A stretch of DNA of 64,000 nt from Macrocystis pyrifera (Eukaryota; Sar; Phaeophyceae; Laminariales; Laminariaceae), in assembly GCA_031763025.1 (NCBI GenBank), contig JASSKH010000021.1, positions 8,551,358-8,615,357 on the forward strand. The letters are read 5' to 3'. The notes under the pieces are model-generated. The model searched no databases. It saw nothing but the letters and a program-made list of their open reading frames with translations, and was not told the origin of the DNA. The position numbers and the translations under genes were made by a program. This document shows, piece after piece, positions 1 through 12,036 of this stretch (the stretch's first letter is position 1; every line of letters starts with the position of its first letter).

Positions 1-235
1 GGTGGATGTACTCATCATCATGCATGGCCGTAGTCGTATGACCATAGACCCTCGCATCCCTACGGTGCCGGGACGGTGCACGTCGGGTTTTCACCAACCA
101 GGCAGACATTGCTTGCACCAAGCGCGAAGCGAAACGTGAGGTGTTGGGCGAGTCGCATGAAGGGTGAGCTGCATCCTACTAAGAACCGCCTTAAGAGGTG
201 GATTTTATTGCATATGGATGACAGCATCAATTAAA
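1..235 (-). repeat. Poly-C-tailed dispersed repeat, near full-length copy
   Basis: Reverse-oriented copy of a ~235-bp family that recurs at 19441, 19868, 34455 and 35985. Shared segments include CATGCATGGCCGTAGTCGTA, ACCCTCGCATCCCTAC and the block around GGTTTTCACCAACCAGGCAG. The poly-C end of this copy would lie just left of the window. Confidence 0.8.
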
Positions 236-264
236 ATTGATTAAAATTTCTGGTGTTGGCCAGA

Positions 265-285
265 GGGGGGGGGGGGGGGGGGGGG
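265..285 (+). repeat. Poly-G run of 21
   Basis: Uninterrupted G run just after a poly-C-family copy. Runs of 20 to 43 G or C recur through the window, mostly at the ends of that family. Confidence 0.9.
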
Positions 286-511
286 TATGACGAAAATGAT
301 ACCAACCATTTAGTCGCTGTCGAATAGACACGCCAACCAACTGAAAATATTTTGAGAAACAACCACACACACCAGTAAAATTATGCGAATCAACAACTGC
401 TGTCGGAACAGCACATCAATCAATCAATCAATCAATCCATCAATCCGTCAGTACTCAATAAGGCGGTTTTCCCTGCCCTTCCATCTAATTACTGTCGAAC
501 CTCTAACACCT

Positions 512-570
512 TTAGAGGGCGGGGTGTCAACGCCTTAGCCACCTTGAACTCCCTAGTTTTTATCGCGCTC
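512..570 (-). pseudogene. Decayed partial duplicate of METE exon 10 (ghost exon)
   Basis: This stretch matches the middle of exon 10 (plus-strand 1028-1084) at about 47 of 57 positions. In the matching minus frame it still reads TREFKVAKALTPRP, against [14 protein letters not shown] in the real exon. It lies downstream of exon 10, presumably inside the next intron. The flanks do not match and no usable splice sites surround it. Confidence 0.7.
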
Positions 571-950
571 GTATATCTCTAACAGTTGAGGACTAGTACT
601 ATTAATAATAACAACGCAACGCAACGCAATGCAAGGTGAATACCCCCCGAAAAAAGGCACGAGCATACCTCCAAACGTAAGGCAACAAAACGTGAAGAGG
701 CAAAAAAAAAACAAGGTGCGACTACTTCCGTACTACAGGCACCAAAAAGTGCAACACACACAAAAAAAAGGTATTACCTCCGTAGTTTAGGCGCCAAAAA
801 ACGACTACCACATAAAAAGGTACACCTCCGTGTTTTTGGCAACGAAACGTGAAAACCACAACAAACACGTAAAAAAAAGGTGCACGTGTACATATACCTC
901 CATATTTTTGCCTATTTAAGAGGTGCAAAGTGGCAGAGGAGCAAACTTAC

Positions 951-3900
951 CTGCTCCTTGCGAGATACGTCGAGGCGGGGGAAAGACCAGTTGAGGATGG
1001 TCACGGGGCCCGTAAGCATCCCCTTAACAGGGCGGGACGTCAACGCCTGGGCCACCTTGAACTCCCTCGTGGTCATCGCGCTGGGGCGGGCCACATCCCC
1101 GTGGATGATCGGGGGACGGACGCACCGGCTTCCGTAGGACTGGAGGAAAGAAGAGTGAGGAAAACGGGAGCGGAGGGTGTCCGGCGAGTCGCATGAATGA
1201 AGGGTGGGCTGCGTCCTACTAAGAACCGCTTGTGAGGCGGACTTGCGTACGGATGTCAGGCTTCAATCACTTGCTTTACTTTCCGGTGTGACCGCTTCCA
1301 GAGACAGGGGGGGGGGGGGGGGGGGGGGAGGGGAGTGAGGGGAATAGGGGGCGGATAATGGGTAGATTTTTCGGACTTGGCGGCGGGAAGGGGGGGGGGG
1401 GGGGGGGGGGGGGGGGGTACTCATTTGTTGCTTGCCTTAGTCATTTGACCATTGACCACGCATCCCTTTCGAGACGGAGGAGGGGGGGGGGGGGGGGGTG
1501 TGGTAAGGGGTGGAGGTTTGGCGCTGTTTCGCTCAACCTAGTAAATAACCTAAATCAACACAATAAAAACACACGTAGATTTCTATTAATAAGAATACTG
1601 CGTATCTGGGTCGTTGTTTCTGCTGAACCTAGCAAATACAGCACATCGAAAATACGGCTTTCTTTACACATGCATGAACAAGCATACTGCGCAAAGTTCG
1701 TTCAGGTACGGAGTGTGCTGCAGGAACGGGGGATACTTTTGTGCGTACTCGACATGTCTACCATTGCTATCAAGCACGGCACGGGACACCTACGAAAACA
1801 AAACGATCAGCTAAGAAAGGCCGATGGGGAGTGGTTACACCGGATTTAGTGTAGGACCGCACGCCTCCTCGAATAAGAAACGCAGCCTGGACCAGCCTTC
1901 CTGTTTCTTAATTGTTATGTCGTGTCCTGTACCTTACTTAACACTACACATAAATAGTGGCATTCACCTGCACCCATCCGTTGGTGGTGAAGGCAAATCC
2001 GTCCAGCTGCTGCCCGAAGAATTCAACCATGTCAGTACGCTCGGCCTCGCCGTGCACGAGGATGTCCAGCCCCAAGGCCTCCTGTTCCGTCCGGACCCCA
2101 TGGGATTGCGGGAGGGAAACAAATGAGTAGGATATTTTTTGGTTTGATGGGCTCGACGGATCGATCGATGTGTTCCGCCAGATCCATTGGGATTGCGACG
2201 GGGGGGGGGGGGGGGGTGTACTCAATATCGTGCATGGCCGTAGTCGCATCACCATAGACCAATAGACGGATTGCGAGGGGGGGAACAAATAGACGAATAT
2301 CGTTTGTGGTTGATTGTTTTTTTGACCGATCGATCGAAGTCGAGATTATGTCGGTTGATTGATCTATCAAAGGTGGGAGAATTAAGGGTGATTCTTACCG
2401 GAGAACTTTTTTTTTTTTCATAATATCCACGTTTTTGTCGCGCATTTTTTTTTCAATTTTTCAGGTTTTCCTTTTTTTTTTTTTTTTCAAAATATATGAA
2501 ATTTATCTTTCCTGATTTTGTGCTTCTGGGCAGTTTCACGAATAGTGATAGAACGCCTCCGTACTCTCGATACATGTCTCCAATTATTTCCAAACTTTGG
2601 AAATTCTGGAACAAAAACTCTCCGAAAAGAATGAGCCTAACCAGTTTGTTCCACCACATGAGGACCGATTCCTTCGAGGGCTACAACTTAAAACGGGTAC
2701 ACACCCAGTCCGATTACTCTCATGAACGGGTACACTCTAAAATACGTCAGACGATTGGACAGAAACCCACTGCACCAATTACTTAGGGATGGTAACCCAC
2801 ACACAAGCACACTTGCCGGCGATTACTAGCAGTTGAAAACTTCGACATGTCGAGGTTCAGAAAGCGCGAGGGCTCAGCTCCGGGTGGGGAGAAGTTTGGG
2901 TGGGATCAGCACCTTTGGTTTAATAAAACTCTTTACACGAGGTGGGATGCAAGATAGGACCTATACAAAGCGGGTGAAACGCATCATTTTTTTTTTCCAG
3001 GAGAAACGAATGCAACACACTTACGACTAGCCAGGAGAGAGCACGTCAGAAACGATGGGGAAAACGAAGGTACTCAATACATAATCAGCGCTACTTGCAT
3101 AATTCGAGATAATAATTCGTTTTTTCTGCCTACCAGGTATATGCATACGAGGCACGCGTTACTGCGGTAGCTTTGTGGAGCTTTTCAAGTTTTTTTTGTG
3201 TGTGTGTGTGTTTCTTTTAACCTGGATGCCGATGGCGAAGGAGATCTGCTGGTCGATCGCACGCTCGTAGTCGGCGCCCGAGAGAGTTCCGGCCTTGAAC
3301 TCGCGCCTCAGCTTGCGCACCGCGGGGGTCTGCGCGTGCGCGAAACGAAGGAGATAGGGGGGGAGCGACGTGGTTCTGTAAAAAGTTCAAACTAAAAAAT
3401 AAAAGACAAGAGTGAATCTTTCCAAGCAAACCGTGTGCAATACTACTGTTAATAGCACAGTGGTAGTCTAGGGGCGATACTCCGATCGCGCGTACTATCA
3501 GTACGGGCCTTTTTCTATGACCTCATGCAGGATACACAATACATCCCTCAAATGAGGGGAACGAAATATGAAGCTGCGGAAATTAAGGAGTGTGTGTGCT
3601 CCTCCGGCTATAACTTTATAATAATTTCAATACACTGCCCCCCCCAACTATTGTACGCAACAATTTTTGTAGCAAAATTCGACGCGAGTCGACGAGGGAA
3701 AACAGCAGTGCTGAAACCTTCTTGCCACAAGAATGCCAAGGCGCTGGGGAGGGGGGGGGGGGAGTGTACTCATTATCATGCATGGCTGTAGTCGTATGGG
3801 GGGGGGGCGCTATGTGACCCGGGTTTGACTTGCGACTGTATGGGGAGGGAGAAGGAGGAACGAAGGGCGGAAGGTGACAGATGGGACGCGGGACAAAAAA

Positions 3901-6900
3901 TATCACGGGGGACCACAGTAAACAGGACCTATGGTACACACAAAAGACCGGTATTTTTTCCAATTTTTTCCGACAAATATTTGGCCCTATTTACTACTGT
4001 TTTGTTCCCCCGTAATATCAAACTAAAAAAACTATCCTGTCTCTCCTAAAAACGCTGCTGCACACGGCACACGCTCTATAAAGTTTTTTTGTTTGTTTGT
4101 TGTTTTATCTTCCGGCGTAGGGGTTGCACTTTTTTGGGGGAAAGGTTTCTGACCGATTGAGTTTCGTAAGTGAGGAACCAGCAGTTTATAGGACCAAAAA
4201 TTTACTCGTATTTTATTTTCGTTTTAGGACTAAGAACCCATCTTAACGGGGAACACTAAATTTCGTTCAATCATATGTAAATTAAATTAGAAAAAAAAAA
4301 TCTAGTCGAATTGAAAGAACCGAAAATCCTCGATAAGATGGGTCCTTAAATTAAATTAGAAAAAAAAAAAAAATCAAGTCAAATTGAAAGAACCGAAAGT
4401 CCCCGTCAAGATGGGCCCTAATAATAGCGCACAGAAGAAGTGCCGGTCGGGCGGCGCGAACAAAATTCTTCCGAGTGCATTGTATCGGGTGATACATTGA
4501 GCTCCTAATGTGAGCGGCTCAGGAACTTCTGGTTCACTCCTTCCGTGAGATGGCTCGGCGGATTGGTGAAAATAAAGCTCAAGCTCACCACACCCTTTTA
4601 GTAGCGCAGCGTGCAGACACCAAAAGCTGACGACTCTACGCTCAGGTGTTTCGTCGCCCGCAGCGGAGGTGCACACTCCCAGCAGGCCTGGCACAGGCCT
4701 GGAGAGGCTCATCCACCAACCCACCTGGGGGAAGGATCCAATAGTGGTGGTGGGCAGAACCGGAAGGTTGAGGGTTTCCGCTTGAGCCACGAGGCGTTCG
4801 TTGAAGGGGGCAGGTCTAGCGAAAGAGCTCTCGGTGAGGGCGCTGATGCGCTCGGAAGTGGTGGAGTTCTCGGTGACGCTCGCCGTGAAAGCCGTCCAGG
4901 CGCTGTCGAGAGTTGGGAAGATAGCCTTGGCCTGTTTTTTGTAAGTATTTTTTGTCAGGGGCGGGGTGGGGGGGTATTAACGCGAGACGGTCGGGAAGGG
5001 AGGGCGGTAGGTGGATGTGGATGTGGTTGGATGTGGAAATTGTCTGTGTTGGCTGCTTGGGTTGATTGGTTAGTCCACCTTATTTCTCGCCCCATCTATA
5101 ATATCCCCCCCTACTCGCCCTTCCTCCTCCCATTAACTACCCCCCCCACTAAGCCGCCGCCCCCCCCCTAGCGCCACATCCATCCTAGTCTCTCTCTCAC
5201 CTCCTTGCCCGCGACGATGAAAGGCATCGCGTCCGCCAGGGCAACAATCTCAGCCACCTTCTGCACCGCGAAGGCCAGCACGTCCCCCCCGACCTTATTG
5301 GCAAGGCTGTCCTCGCAAGACAGGTCCCAAGGTACGAACTGGAGGGGGCACGAGCCCTGGACCCTGATGCCCGCGGAACCCTGCTGTGCTGAGGAGAGGG
5401 TCTGGAGGAGTGCCACCACCTTGCTTGGATCGAAGGCCCAGGGAGAACGCCCGTCGATGACACCCGCACCCAGGACCTGGGAGGCGTTGTTTTGAGGGGG
5501 AGGGGGGGGGGGGGGGGGGGGGGGAGGGGAACTCATTTGTTGCTTGCCAAAGGCATTTGGCCATTGACTACGCGTCCATTTCGATACAGAGCAGGACGGT
5601 GGGGGCGGGGGAGTTAGTAGCGTGCAGGGGGGAATTTGAAACGGATAAGGGAGGGGGGGAGCGCGGGCGGGGGGGGGGGGGGGGGGGGGGGGGGTGAGTT
5701 GAGCATCGGAAATTCTGATACGATATCGAGCACTGTATATACCAACCAAATTCGATACGAGGATGCTATATATCAGAAGCTTGATATTCCGATACGTCGA
5801 AATTTCGATACGATACCATAAGCTCGACCATTCGATATCCCTGGAAAAAAAAAAAAAGAAACGATACTATACGATACGATACCTAACAGTCAATGACAAG
5901 AAAAAAATGAAAATACCCATCCACCCACCCACCCACCCACCCACCTTGTCCTTCGGGAAGCCGAATTTCTTGACCAGAGCGAGAGAGTCACCGCGCGTGA
6001 AGTCCAGGCTGATCGCGTGGACGGGCAGCGCCGTCGCCCACTGGTAGGCCTCAGTCCCGACGTCCTCGAAGAATGTGACCAGGTTCACGTTCACCGAGGC
6101 CGAGAGCATCGCGCAGGACTGGGATGGGCACACGAGGGGAGGGAAGTAATGTCGGTGGAAGCAGGGGCGAGCGGAGGAGGGGGAAGAGGGATAGTTTTAC
6201 CACGCGTTTACTTAAATCAAAAGGAACGCGCGAAAACGCCAAGAGATGGAACGGCTGAAGGGGATCATTTTTGAGGGCAGCTTACTACACACACTGTGTG
6301 TACGAGACGAATACGACGATTCCTAACCCCGACCTTAAGGTTAACCTTAAGCCGTAACCCTTAGCCAATCGGAGAAACCCTAGCTCTGACCCAGAGCCAA
6401 TCAGACCAAATCTCGAAAAACCGGTAAGCTCTACCGAGACAGGTTTTACCCATCCGCCGTGAGATCACAATATATATATATATATTAAACTTACGCTGTC
6501 AGCGGAGTAGGCAGTCTTGAACATGGCCGCGAGGGCCTCGGAGGAATCCCACATGACGAGGGTGGGCTCGTGCAGCTGCACTTCCCTCACGCCCATGGCG
6601 GCAAGCTTTCCCATCAGAGTCTGTCCAAGAATACACACGTTTCGTTTTGTTTCGATTTTTAGCGCCAAAACACAGTCCAACCGCCAGTCAGCAAGGAACG
6701 GGTAGGTAGGGAGGAGCAGCAGAAGGCCTTATACGACGATGCATCTACAGCAGCACCGGGAGAGAGAGGAGAGGGTTCGAGTATTGCGGGGGGGGGGCCA
6801 TCGTAAATAGGACCCACGGTACACACAACCTACATATTTACCTATTTTCACTAACAATATTGGGTCATATTTACTATAGCCCCCCGCAATAGGAAGACAG

Positions 6901-9900
6901 TGGAAAAAGTACCTGACCTTACCCCGCCGCGTCCGAACGCCGTCGAAGGGGAAACCTTGTACATACAATATTAATATACCCGTTTGGTCTCTGTTGTGAA
7001 AATCACACATGCTTTACGTTTCGGGACAAAGCGGTATGTCTTGAGAAGTAAGGACGGTTTGTTCATGAAACACTCGATAAAATGGTCATTATATTTCGGG
7101 ACAAGAGCGGCATACTTCGTGTTGAGTCTTACGTGGTTTTTTTCCTCAATTTTTTTGTGTTGTTTTAGTCACCTCGTAGACGGGCAAGATAGCCTGCAGG
7201 TACTCCTTCTTAAGGGCGACCGTCGCCTCGCTCGACGCCTGGGCGTCGGCGTGCCTGGCGAGGTGCACCCAGGTCACGGGGCCGAGGACGACGGGTGTGG
7301 TGCGCTCGGCGCCCATCTTGTCGATCCCGCGGGTGACCGCTTCCTGTGTCGGTCACCACCACCCACCATGACAGGGATAAGGGAGGGTTGCTTAGGGGCA
7401 GGGTTAATTAATGAAGGCTGAAGTTATCTTCCCCTTAAAAATGCATTCAATCACACTTTTTTTGGCAAGAAAAACACATCTACTTGGGGGCTAGCGAGGG
7501 AACTTTATTTTTTGCAATCTGTCATCAAACGGGTTGCAAACAAAAGTGCTTGACCGACAAAATCAGACCGACCGGACCGGACCGGACCGGACCGGACCCA
7601 AGCAAAATCCGAAAAAAAAATAGATATATCTGTTTGGTTTGTTTATTATATATTTTTTTTCGTATTCAAGCCGTCTACGAGCATCCCCCCCGAAAACAGA
7701 GAGAGAGAGCTACCCTACGTTATTCTAGGTACACTATATCGTACTTGATATTTTTTCATCTTTAGTGCCGGTTGCTCCCTATAGTGCGTGTGACAATGAA
7801 TCGCTCTTTGCACAGATAGGGTGAACCAGTGTGGTATTACGGGGGGCCATAGTAAACAGGACCAAATATTGTCAGTAAAAAAAGGGCAATGTATAGGTTT
7901 TTGTGTGTACCGTAGGTCCTATTTACTATGGCCCCCCGTAATAGTGGGCGGAGTATATACATATACATATTGCCGGTGCCGGCTACAAATAGTGCCTGAA
8001 TTTTTTGCGGGCGCATATATACCGGCACTATGGAGGGACCACTACCGAACTCTACGCATCTAGCAGGTACAGGGTTACAACAACCACGCACAAACGCCAC
8101 ACCGTCACCACCAACTATTAGGGAGGACCATAATAAATAGCACCTACGGTACTCACAAAAACCTATATATATATTATATATATATATATTACCTATTTTT
8201 ACTAACAAAATTTATTGTAACGGGGGATGGTAGTAAATAGGACCAAATATTGTTAGTACAAATAGGTAAATTTTATGTATACTATAGGTCCTATTAACTA
8301 TGGACCCCCGTAATAGTAGTCCCATGTACTATGAGTATGGTCCCCCGTGAAAAAAGTCTCCATGTATACTATAGGTCCTATTAACTATGGACCCCCGTAA
8401 TAGTAGTCCCATGTACTATGAGTATGGTCCCCCGTGAAAAAAGCCTCCTCCCAATACCACCACCACTGCGACGACAACAAAAATACACACGGAATCATGC
8501 ATACAAGAAAGGAAAAACCAAAAAGCGCTGACCAGGAAGCTGTCGAAGTTAGGTCGCAGCGACACCGGAGACTGAAGCTCGGGCACTTCGTAGTGGTAGT
8601 TGGTGTCGAACCACTTGGTCATGTCCAGGGCGGGGGCGCCGTCCACCCCCTGGCCATGGCGAACATGCGCGCGTTGCCCGCGGGGAGGTGGCTGTGTCTC
8701 TTGGGCACCGCCCCGAGGAACTCAGTCCTGTCGAGTGCAAAATGGTGAACATCACAACAGGGATAAGGAGGTACGCGCATGTACGTAAAGTGTAAATGTT
8801 TCATGTTTGGTTCGGGTATCGGGTGAAGGGGGAGGGGAGAAGAGGGGGGGAAGAAGAGGTGGGAGAGAGAGAGGGAGAGAGAGAAAGATGCCCATGAATA
8901 CATCTATCAATCTTTTGCTATTGGGGGTCGGGAAACAAATAATGCAACACCGCGTCACCCGTGCCCGTCGACGAAGAAAAAAAAAAAAAAAAAACTTGGG
9001 CTGGACCTTAGTGCGTGGATTTACCCATGCACCACGTAGCAATCTACGAATGAATGGCTCAGGGGTAATATTCGTTCAGAACGAAATAGGTCGGAATCCT
9101 TCTGTCTGGTGCGGAAATAAAAAAAGGGGCTTGGGGGTTGTTGGTGGAGATATCACCCTACATAGACGTAAACATGAGGTGCGTTGGGGTATTGATATGG
9201 ATAACTGAACAGTCCTTGCATTTATTTTCAGAGTGATGAGATAGGAATACTATTACATAGGACCATAGAGGAGGACCATAGTTAATAGGACCTACGGTAC
9301 ACACAAATATCTATATATTACCCTTTTTCTACTAACAATATTTGGTCCTATTAACTATGGCCCCCCGTAATAATACTACGGGGGGGGAATGGCGATACGT
9401 GTTACGGGGGACCATAGTTAACAGGACCTACGGTACACACAAAAACCTATATATTCACCTATTTTTACTAACAATATTTGGTTCTGTTTACTATGGACCC
9501 CCGTAATAGTATAATCAGAACCCACTTTTTTTCCTTCGTTTCTTTCGCTTTTTCTCCCTTTTATAGAGTGTGTATGTCGTTGTCGTGCCCGTCGTATCCA
9601 GTATATGATGGCACGGCATGGCATTGTATTGTCTACTCTGCTCTGCTTACTGCGTATATAACAATGTACAGCAGTAATTAGGAGTAGCTTTGTGACCACA
9701 GAACTTGTATCCGAATGGGCAAAAGGCTATTCGCACGAGGAGGTTGGGAATAAATGTCAACATTCAAGGCACAGCCAAGTTATACTATGGAAACGAAATA
9801 AGCGTAAGACTTGTCAACCGCAAACGTCAGGAGTCAAACTTCGTAACTAACTGAGGTTTTCGGCCGCGATCGTCGCCCGTTATTAAACAGGACCACGCTT

Positions 9901-11069
9901 AAAACATACTGCTGCTCTCTATTAATAATGGGATTGAAGAATCGGCACTGACACTGGTTGTGCTGGATGTCGACGGGCAGAAATAACGGTTTCATTTGAA
10001 GAACCACACGAAACTTGTACTTTTTGTACATTTTGAAATACGTCAGCTGTGAGTTCGACTGATCAAATAGTTGATACTCAACTTTGCAAGCTGCGTAATA
10101 CGCCTCGTCTATATTCCATTTTTACCGAATTTTACAAGTATTGTGATTGAAAAATTGGCACTTGACACTATTAAGAGTTGTGCTGGATGTCGACGGGCAG
10201 AAATAGCGGTTTCATTTGAAGAACCACACGCCCACTTTTGGACCCACAAACCAGGCATTCTTCCACGTTTAGAAATCATAATGAGCGGTTCTGATCATTG
10301 CGTGTCCCCTGCTGTAACGACGTACCAACGCCCCCGGGCATCTTCGCTCGCGCCCGCTCTCGTGCCGGCGGACAAGGGCAGAAGCGACCCTTCCTTTGTA
10401 CTGGGAGGAAAGAAAAGTATTCGTTCATTATACATGAGTGTAATGCGCACAAATACTTCATGGCTCCGAATCTTTTGCTTCGAGCCGCAAGTACTGGTTT
10501 CATACGTAGTGAGTGGTATATACTGACGTGACACGTGAAACGAAAAGTGTACGAGTACCAATAGTACAGCTTACGGCGCGCGCCCCCTTTTGTAGCCCCT
10601 GGCCCACGCACACATGCACGCACTGTGGGCGCAGCTCGTGGGGCTGCTGTACCCAACCCACAGACACCTTTAGATGTAGACGCAGCGGTCGCCCAAATGC
10701 GCACAATGCGGGAGGCTCATGGTAAACTCATACGGCATCATACAAACAACACATATGTAGAGGTTGCATGCACACATGAGAATCGTGAAGCAAGCAGACT
10801 GTATTGACGTCTTACGACACACGAACAACAGTTACTACTCACCACGCAAGCATATTGTCGTAGAGGCAGTGGTCACCGGCGGCGATCTGGCCCACCCCGG
10901 CCTCCATCTGCACGGCCCAAGCCTTGTCTTCCACGCTGCGCGCGGCCGCCAGCATGGCCTTCTCGTCGATGGCCCCTCGCCAGTGCTTCTCCAGGGCAAA
11001 CTTCATCTCTCGGTTGGGTCCCATGCGAGGGAAGCCCAACGCTCCGCAGTTTGCGCGAACCTTCGTCAT
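951..11069 (-). CDS. METE: Cobalamin-independent methionine synthase, 10 exons, 3' end beyond window
   Basis: Transfers a methyl group from 5-methyltetrahydrofolate polyglutamate to homocysteine without B12, the last step of methionine synthesis. Exons in transcript order are 10843-11069, 8533-8727, 7173-7343, 6495-6620, 5945-6118, 5201-5476, 4725-4931, 3222-3329, 1968-2081 and 951-1139. All introns are GT-AG and phases agree throughout if one base is restored in exon 2. The exons give about 596 codons of a family that is usually about 765. Landmarks are [16 protein letters not shown] (exon 1), [16 protein letters not shown] (2), VLGPVTWV (3), VQLHEPTLV (4), GVIDGR (6), [11 protein letters not shown] opening the catalytic C-domain (7), [19 protein letters not shown] (9) and [14 protein letters not shown] (10). 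The zinc-ligand exons are off the left edge. The start at 11069 is chosen because it lies just before the conserved GFPRMG; an in-frame ATG at 11150 would add 27 unlike residues. Odd points are a one-base loss in exon 2 and LHEP where LDEP is usual. Confidence 0.93.
1170..1262 (-). repeat. Poly-C-family repeat, 5' half only, in METE intron 9
   Basis: Matches the head of the family: the GCGAGTCGCATGAA, CCTACTAAGAACCGC and GGCGGACTTGC blocks in reverse orientation. It sits about 30 bp from the exon 10 acceptor. Confidence 0.7.
1390..1480 (-). repeat. Poly-G run of 28 plus second-subfamily repeat (METE intron 9)
   Basis: The G run leads into TACTCATTTGTTGCTTGCC and then CATTTGACCATTGACCACG, followed by CATCCCTTTCGAGACGGAG. 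The same order is seen at 5502, 37076, 39945 and 55865. The GACCAT..GACC..CGCATCCCT core is shared with the first poly-C subfamily. Confidence 0.75.
2199..2270 (-). repeat. Poly-C-family repeat, terminal fragment (METE intron 8)
   Basis: Poly-G followed by TGTACTCAATATCGTGCATG and GCCGTAGTCGCATCACCATA, the terminal third of the family in reverse. The rest of intron 8 (2271-3221) shows only T-rich low complexity. Confidence 0.7.
3749..3800 (-). repeat. Poly-C-family repeat, terminal fragment (METE intron 7)
   Basis: G run, then GTGTACTCATTATCATGCAT, then the GGCTGTAGTCGTATG block, then another G run. Confidence 0.7.
3903..4015 (-). mobile_element. TA-MITE copy (METE intron 7)
   Basis: Terminal inverted repeats CACGGGGGACCACAGTAAAC and CCCCCGTAA, the TAAA-type subfamily, about 113 bp. 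Confidence 0.85.
4276..4422 (+). repeat. Two direct copies of a ~73-bp unit (METE intron 7)
   Basis: The unit AAATTAAATTAGAAAA... followed by GAATTGAAAGAACCGAAA and AAGATGGG occurs twice in tandem with small differences. No function is evident. Confidence 0.8.
5502..5694 (-). repeat. Poly-G runs with second-subfamily repeat (METE intron 5)
   Basis: A 23-G run leads into CTCATTTGTTGCTTGCC, GGCCATTGACTACGCGTCC and TTTCGATACAGAGCAGGACG. A second G run of 26 ends at 5694. Confidence 0.75.
5700..5885 (+). repeat. GATA/TCGATA-rich degenerate satellite (METE intron 5)
   Basis: Imperfect repeats of CGATAC, TTCGATA and ATATCAGAAGC. The same word set forms longer arrays at 30697-31065 and around 54130-54360. 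Confidence 0.65.
6784..6889 (-). mobile_element. TA-MITE copy (METE intron 3)
   Basis: About 106 bp with degraded inverted ends (TTGCGGGG / CCCCGCAA) flanked by TA. Confidence 0.8.
7837..7941 (+). mobile_element. TA-MITE copy, intact (METE intron 2)
   Basis: 105 bp, TTACGGGGGGCCATAGTAAA to the matching CCCCCCGTAA, flanked by TA on both sides. A clean reference copy. Confidence 0.93.
8118..8215 (-). mobile_element. TA-MITE copy, right end lost (METE intron 2)
   Basis: Left end and body up to ACTAACAAAATTT are present, with an internal (TA)n expansion. The right inverted repeat is replaced by the next copy. Confidence 0.75.
8216..8313 (+). mobile_element. TA-MITE copy (METE intron 2)
   Basis: Forward copy joined to the truncated one on its left. 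Its last ~40 bp are included in the 87-bp tandem duplication that follows. Confidence 0.8.
8275..8448 (+). repeat. 87-bp tandem duplication including a MITE end
   Basis: Units 8275-8361 and 8362-8448 are nearly identical. Each carries GGTCCTATTAACTATGGACC plus CATGTACTATGAGTATGGTC. Only a local duplication is implied. Confidence 0.9.
8646..8650 (-). other. Single-base frame break in METE exon 2 at a G5 run
   Basis: On the coding strand the codons for Ala-Met-Ala-Arg-Gly run into a five-G run and go out of frame. With a sixth G, translation continues as [12 protein letters not shown], which matches the family. Both halves of the exon and all splice sites are otherwise intact. A sequencing or assembly homopolymer error is more likely than gene death, but the sequence alone cannot decide. 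Confidence 0.8.
9265..9370 (-). mobile_element. TA-MITE copy (METE intron 1)
   Basis: TTAA-type copy with a degraded left end and an intact right end CCCCCCGTAA followed by TA. Confidence 0.82.
9402..9506 (-). mobile_element. TA-MITE copy (METE intron 1)
   Basis: 105 bp, TTACGGGGGACCATAGTTAA at the left. The right half is TAAA-type, so the two arms belong to different variants. Confidence 0.9.
9567..10230 (+). repeat. Mosaic of old dispersed repeats (METE intron 1)
   Basis: 9567-9711 recurs at 15188-15335 (both have TCGTGCC..TATCCAGTAT and CACAGA.CTTGTA). A block with GTGCTGGATGTCGACGGGCA and GGTTTCATTTGAAGAACCA occurs twice, at 9950-10012 and 10158-10230, and in decayed form at 15331-15400. 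It surrounds a foldback-family unit at 10025-10148. No coding content was recognised. Confidence 0.7.
10025..10148 (+). repeat. CAGCTGTGAG-family repeat unit (METE intron 1)
   Basis: ~124-bp unit containing GAAATACGTCAGCTGTGAGT, GATACTCAACTTTGCAAGC and CGCCTCGTCTATATTCCAT. It also occurs at 43139, 44976 and, inverted, at 45280. Confidence 0.85.
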
Positions 11070-12036
11070 GGTGATGCTGTTCTTGTTTTTTGCACACTGC
11101 TGGGTGTGGCTGACGGAAGAGAGGGGTTGTGAGGCTCTGGTGCGCGACACAGCGGTCGTGCAAAGATCGTGGGTGGCGGTGGGGAAGTGGCACTTTGCAG
11201 AGCACTGCGATCGGTAACTTTTGAGGGACCAGCGTGCAGGGACAAAGAATCGAGAGCAGTTATTTTTTGTTTTTCTTGTGGCCTATATTTATAGGTCCTA
11301 TAGGATCGCTCATTGGTCAGTTTGAATATTTGAATTTTTGAGACGAGCCAGTGAGGGCTCCTATTGGTCAGTTTCTGATGACAGTTTTTTTCTGCCTTCG
11401 CGTCGTCAGCGTGTAGTCAGCGTCCTTCGTCATACCGTCCAAATCAAGCCGCATGCCTGGTAGTTACGTGGTTGGTCGAGGGCTCGTTCCTGGGAACGGT
11501 TGTATTGGTACAGGTGGGCCTGGGCTGGTGTGTGGCTGATGCGTGACGCGTGACGGTGCCGCTTGAGGGATCGCTCGAGCAGCGAGAGACACCACCAACG
11601 AAAATGTTCGACACATCAGAGTCAACCTCAAAATACGTTCCCGGCGCTTGTTTTTCTGTTTTTGTGTCAGGATTCCCGCCCGTTTACAGAAAGATAAGTC
11701 GCCTGCTACCTGTATTGCACCGAGGCAGTTGATCTCTCGGGGCCCTGGGAAGTGGCGTGGCTGCAGAGTTAGCTGTACACCAGGTAGTAGACATCGAACT
11801 TTTTTGCGTGGCATGTGGCTCTCTGACGCTCTGGTCTGCTTTGAGGTTCTGTCTGGCGGGCGTCGTGCGAAACAGATTCTTCACGACGTACCTGGTACGA
11901 ACATACATGGGTGAACAACAACAAGAGGAGGAGGAGAGGACGAGGAGCGCTGCGAAGAAAAGCAGCACGCAGCAGGCACAGCAACCGGCACGCGCAGTCA
12001 TCGTCATCATCGGTACAAACAGCAGTATTGATAGTA
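11070..12036. other. METE upstream region, no gene recognised
   Basis: Immediately upstream of the METE start codon. No convincing TATA box or initiator could be assigned. The short open frames here have no recognisable domain. An untranslated leader exon is possible: CAG at 11098-11100 on the coding strand could be an acceptor. Confidence 0.5.

Noticed and set aside
6318..6350. Telomere-like CCTAACCCC words (also GGTTAGGGTTAGG near 63240)
   Set aside because: Only one to three imperfect units embedded in other sequence; no terminal array.
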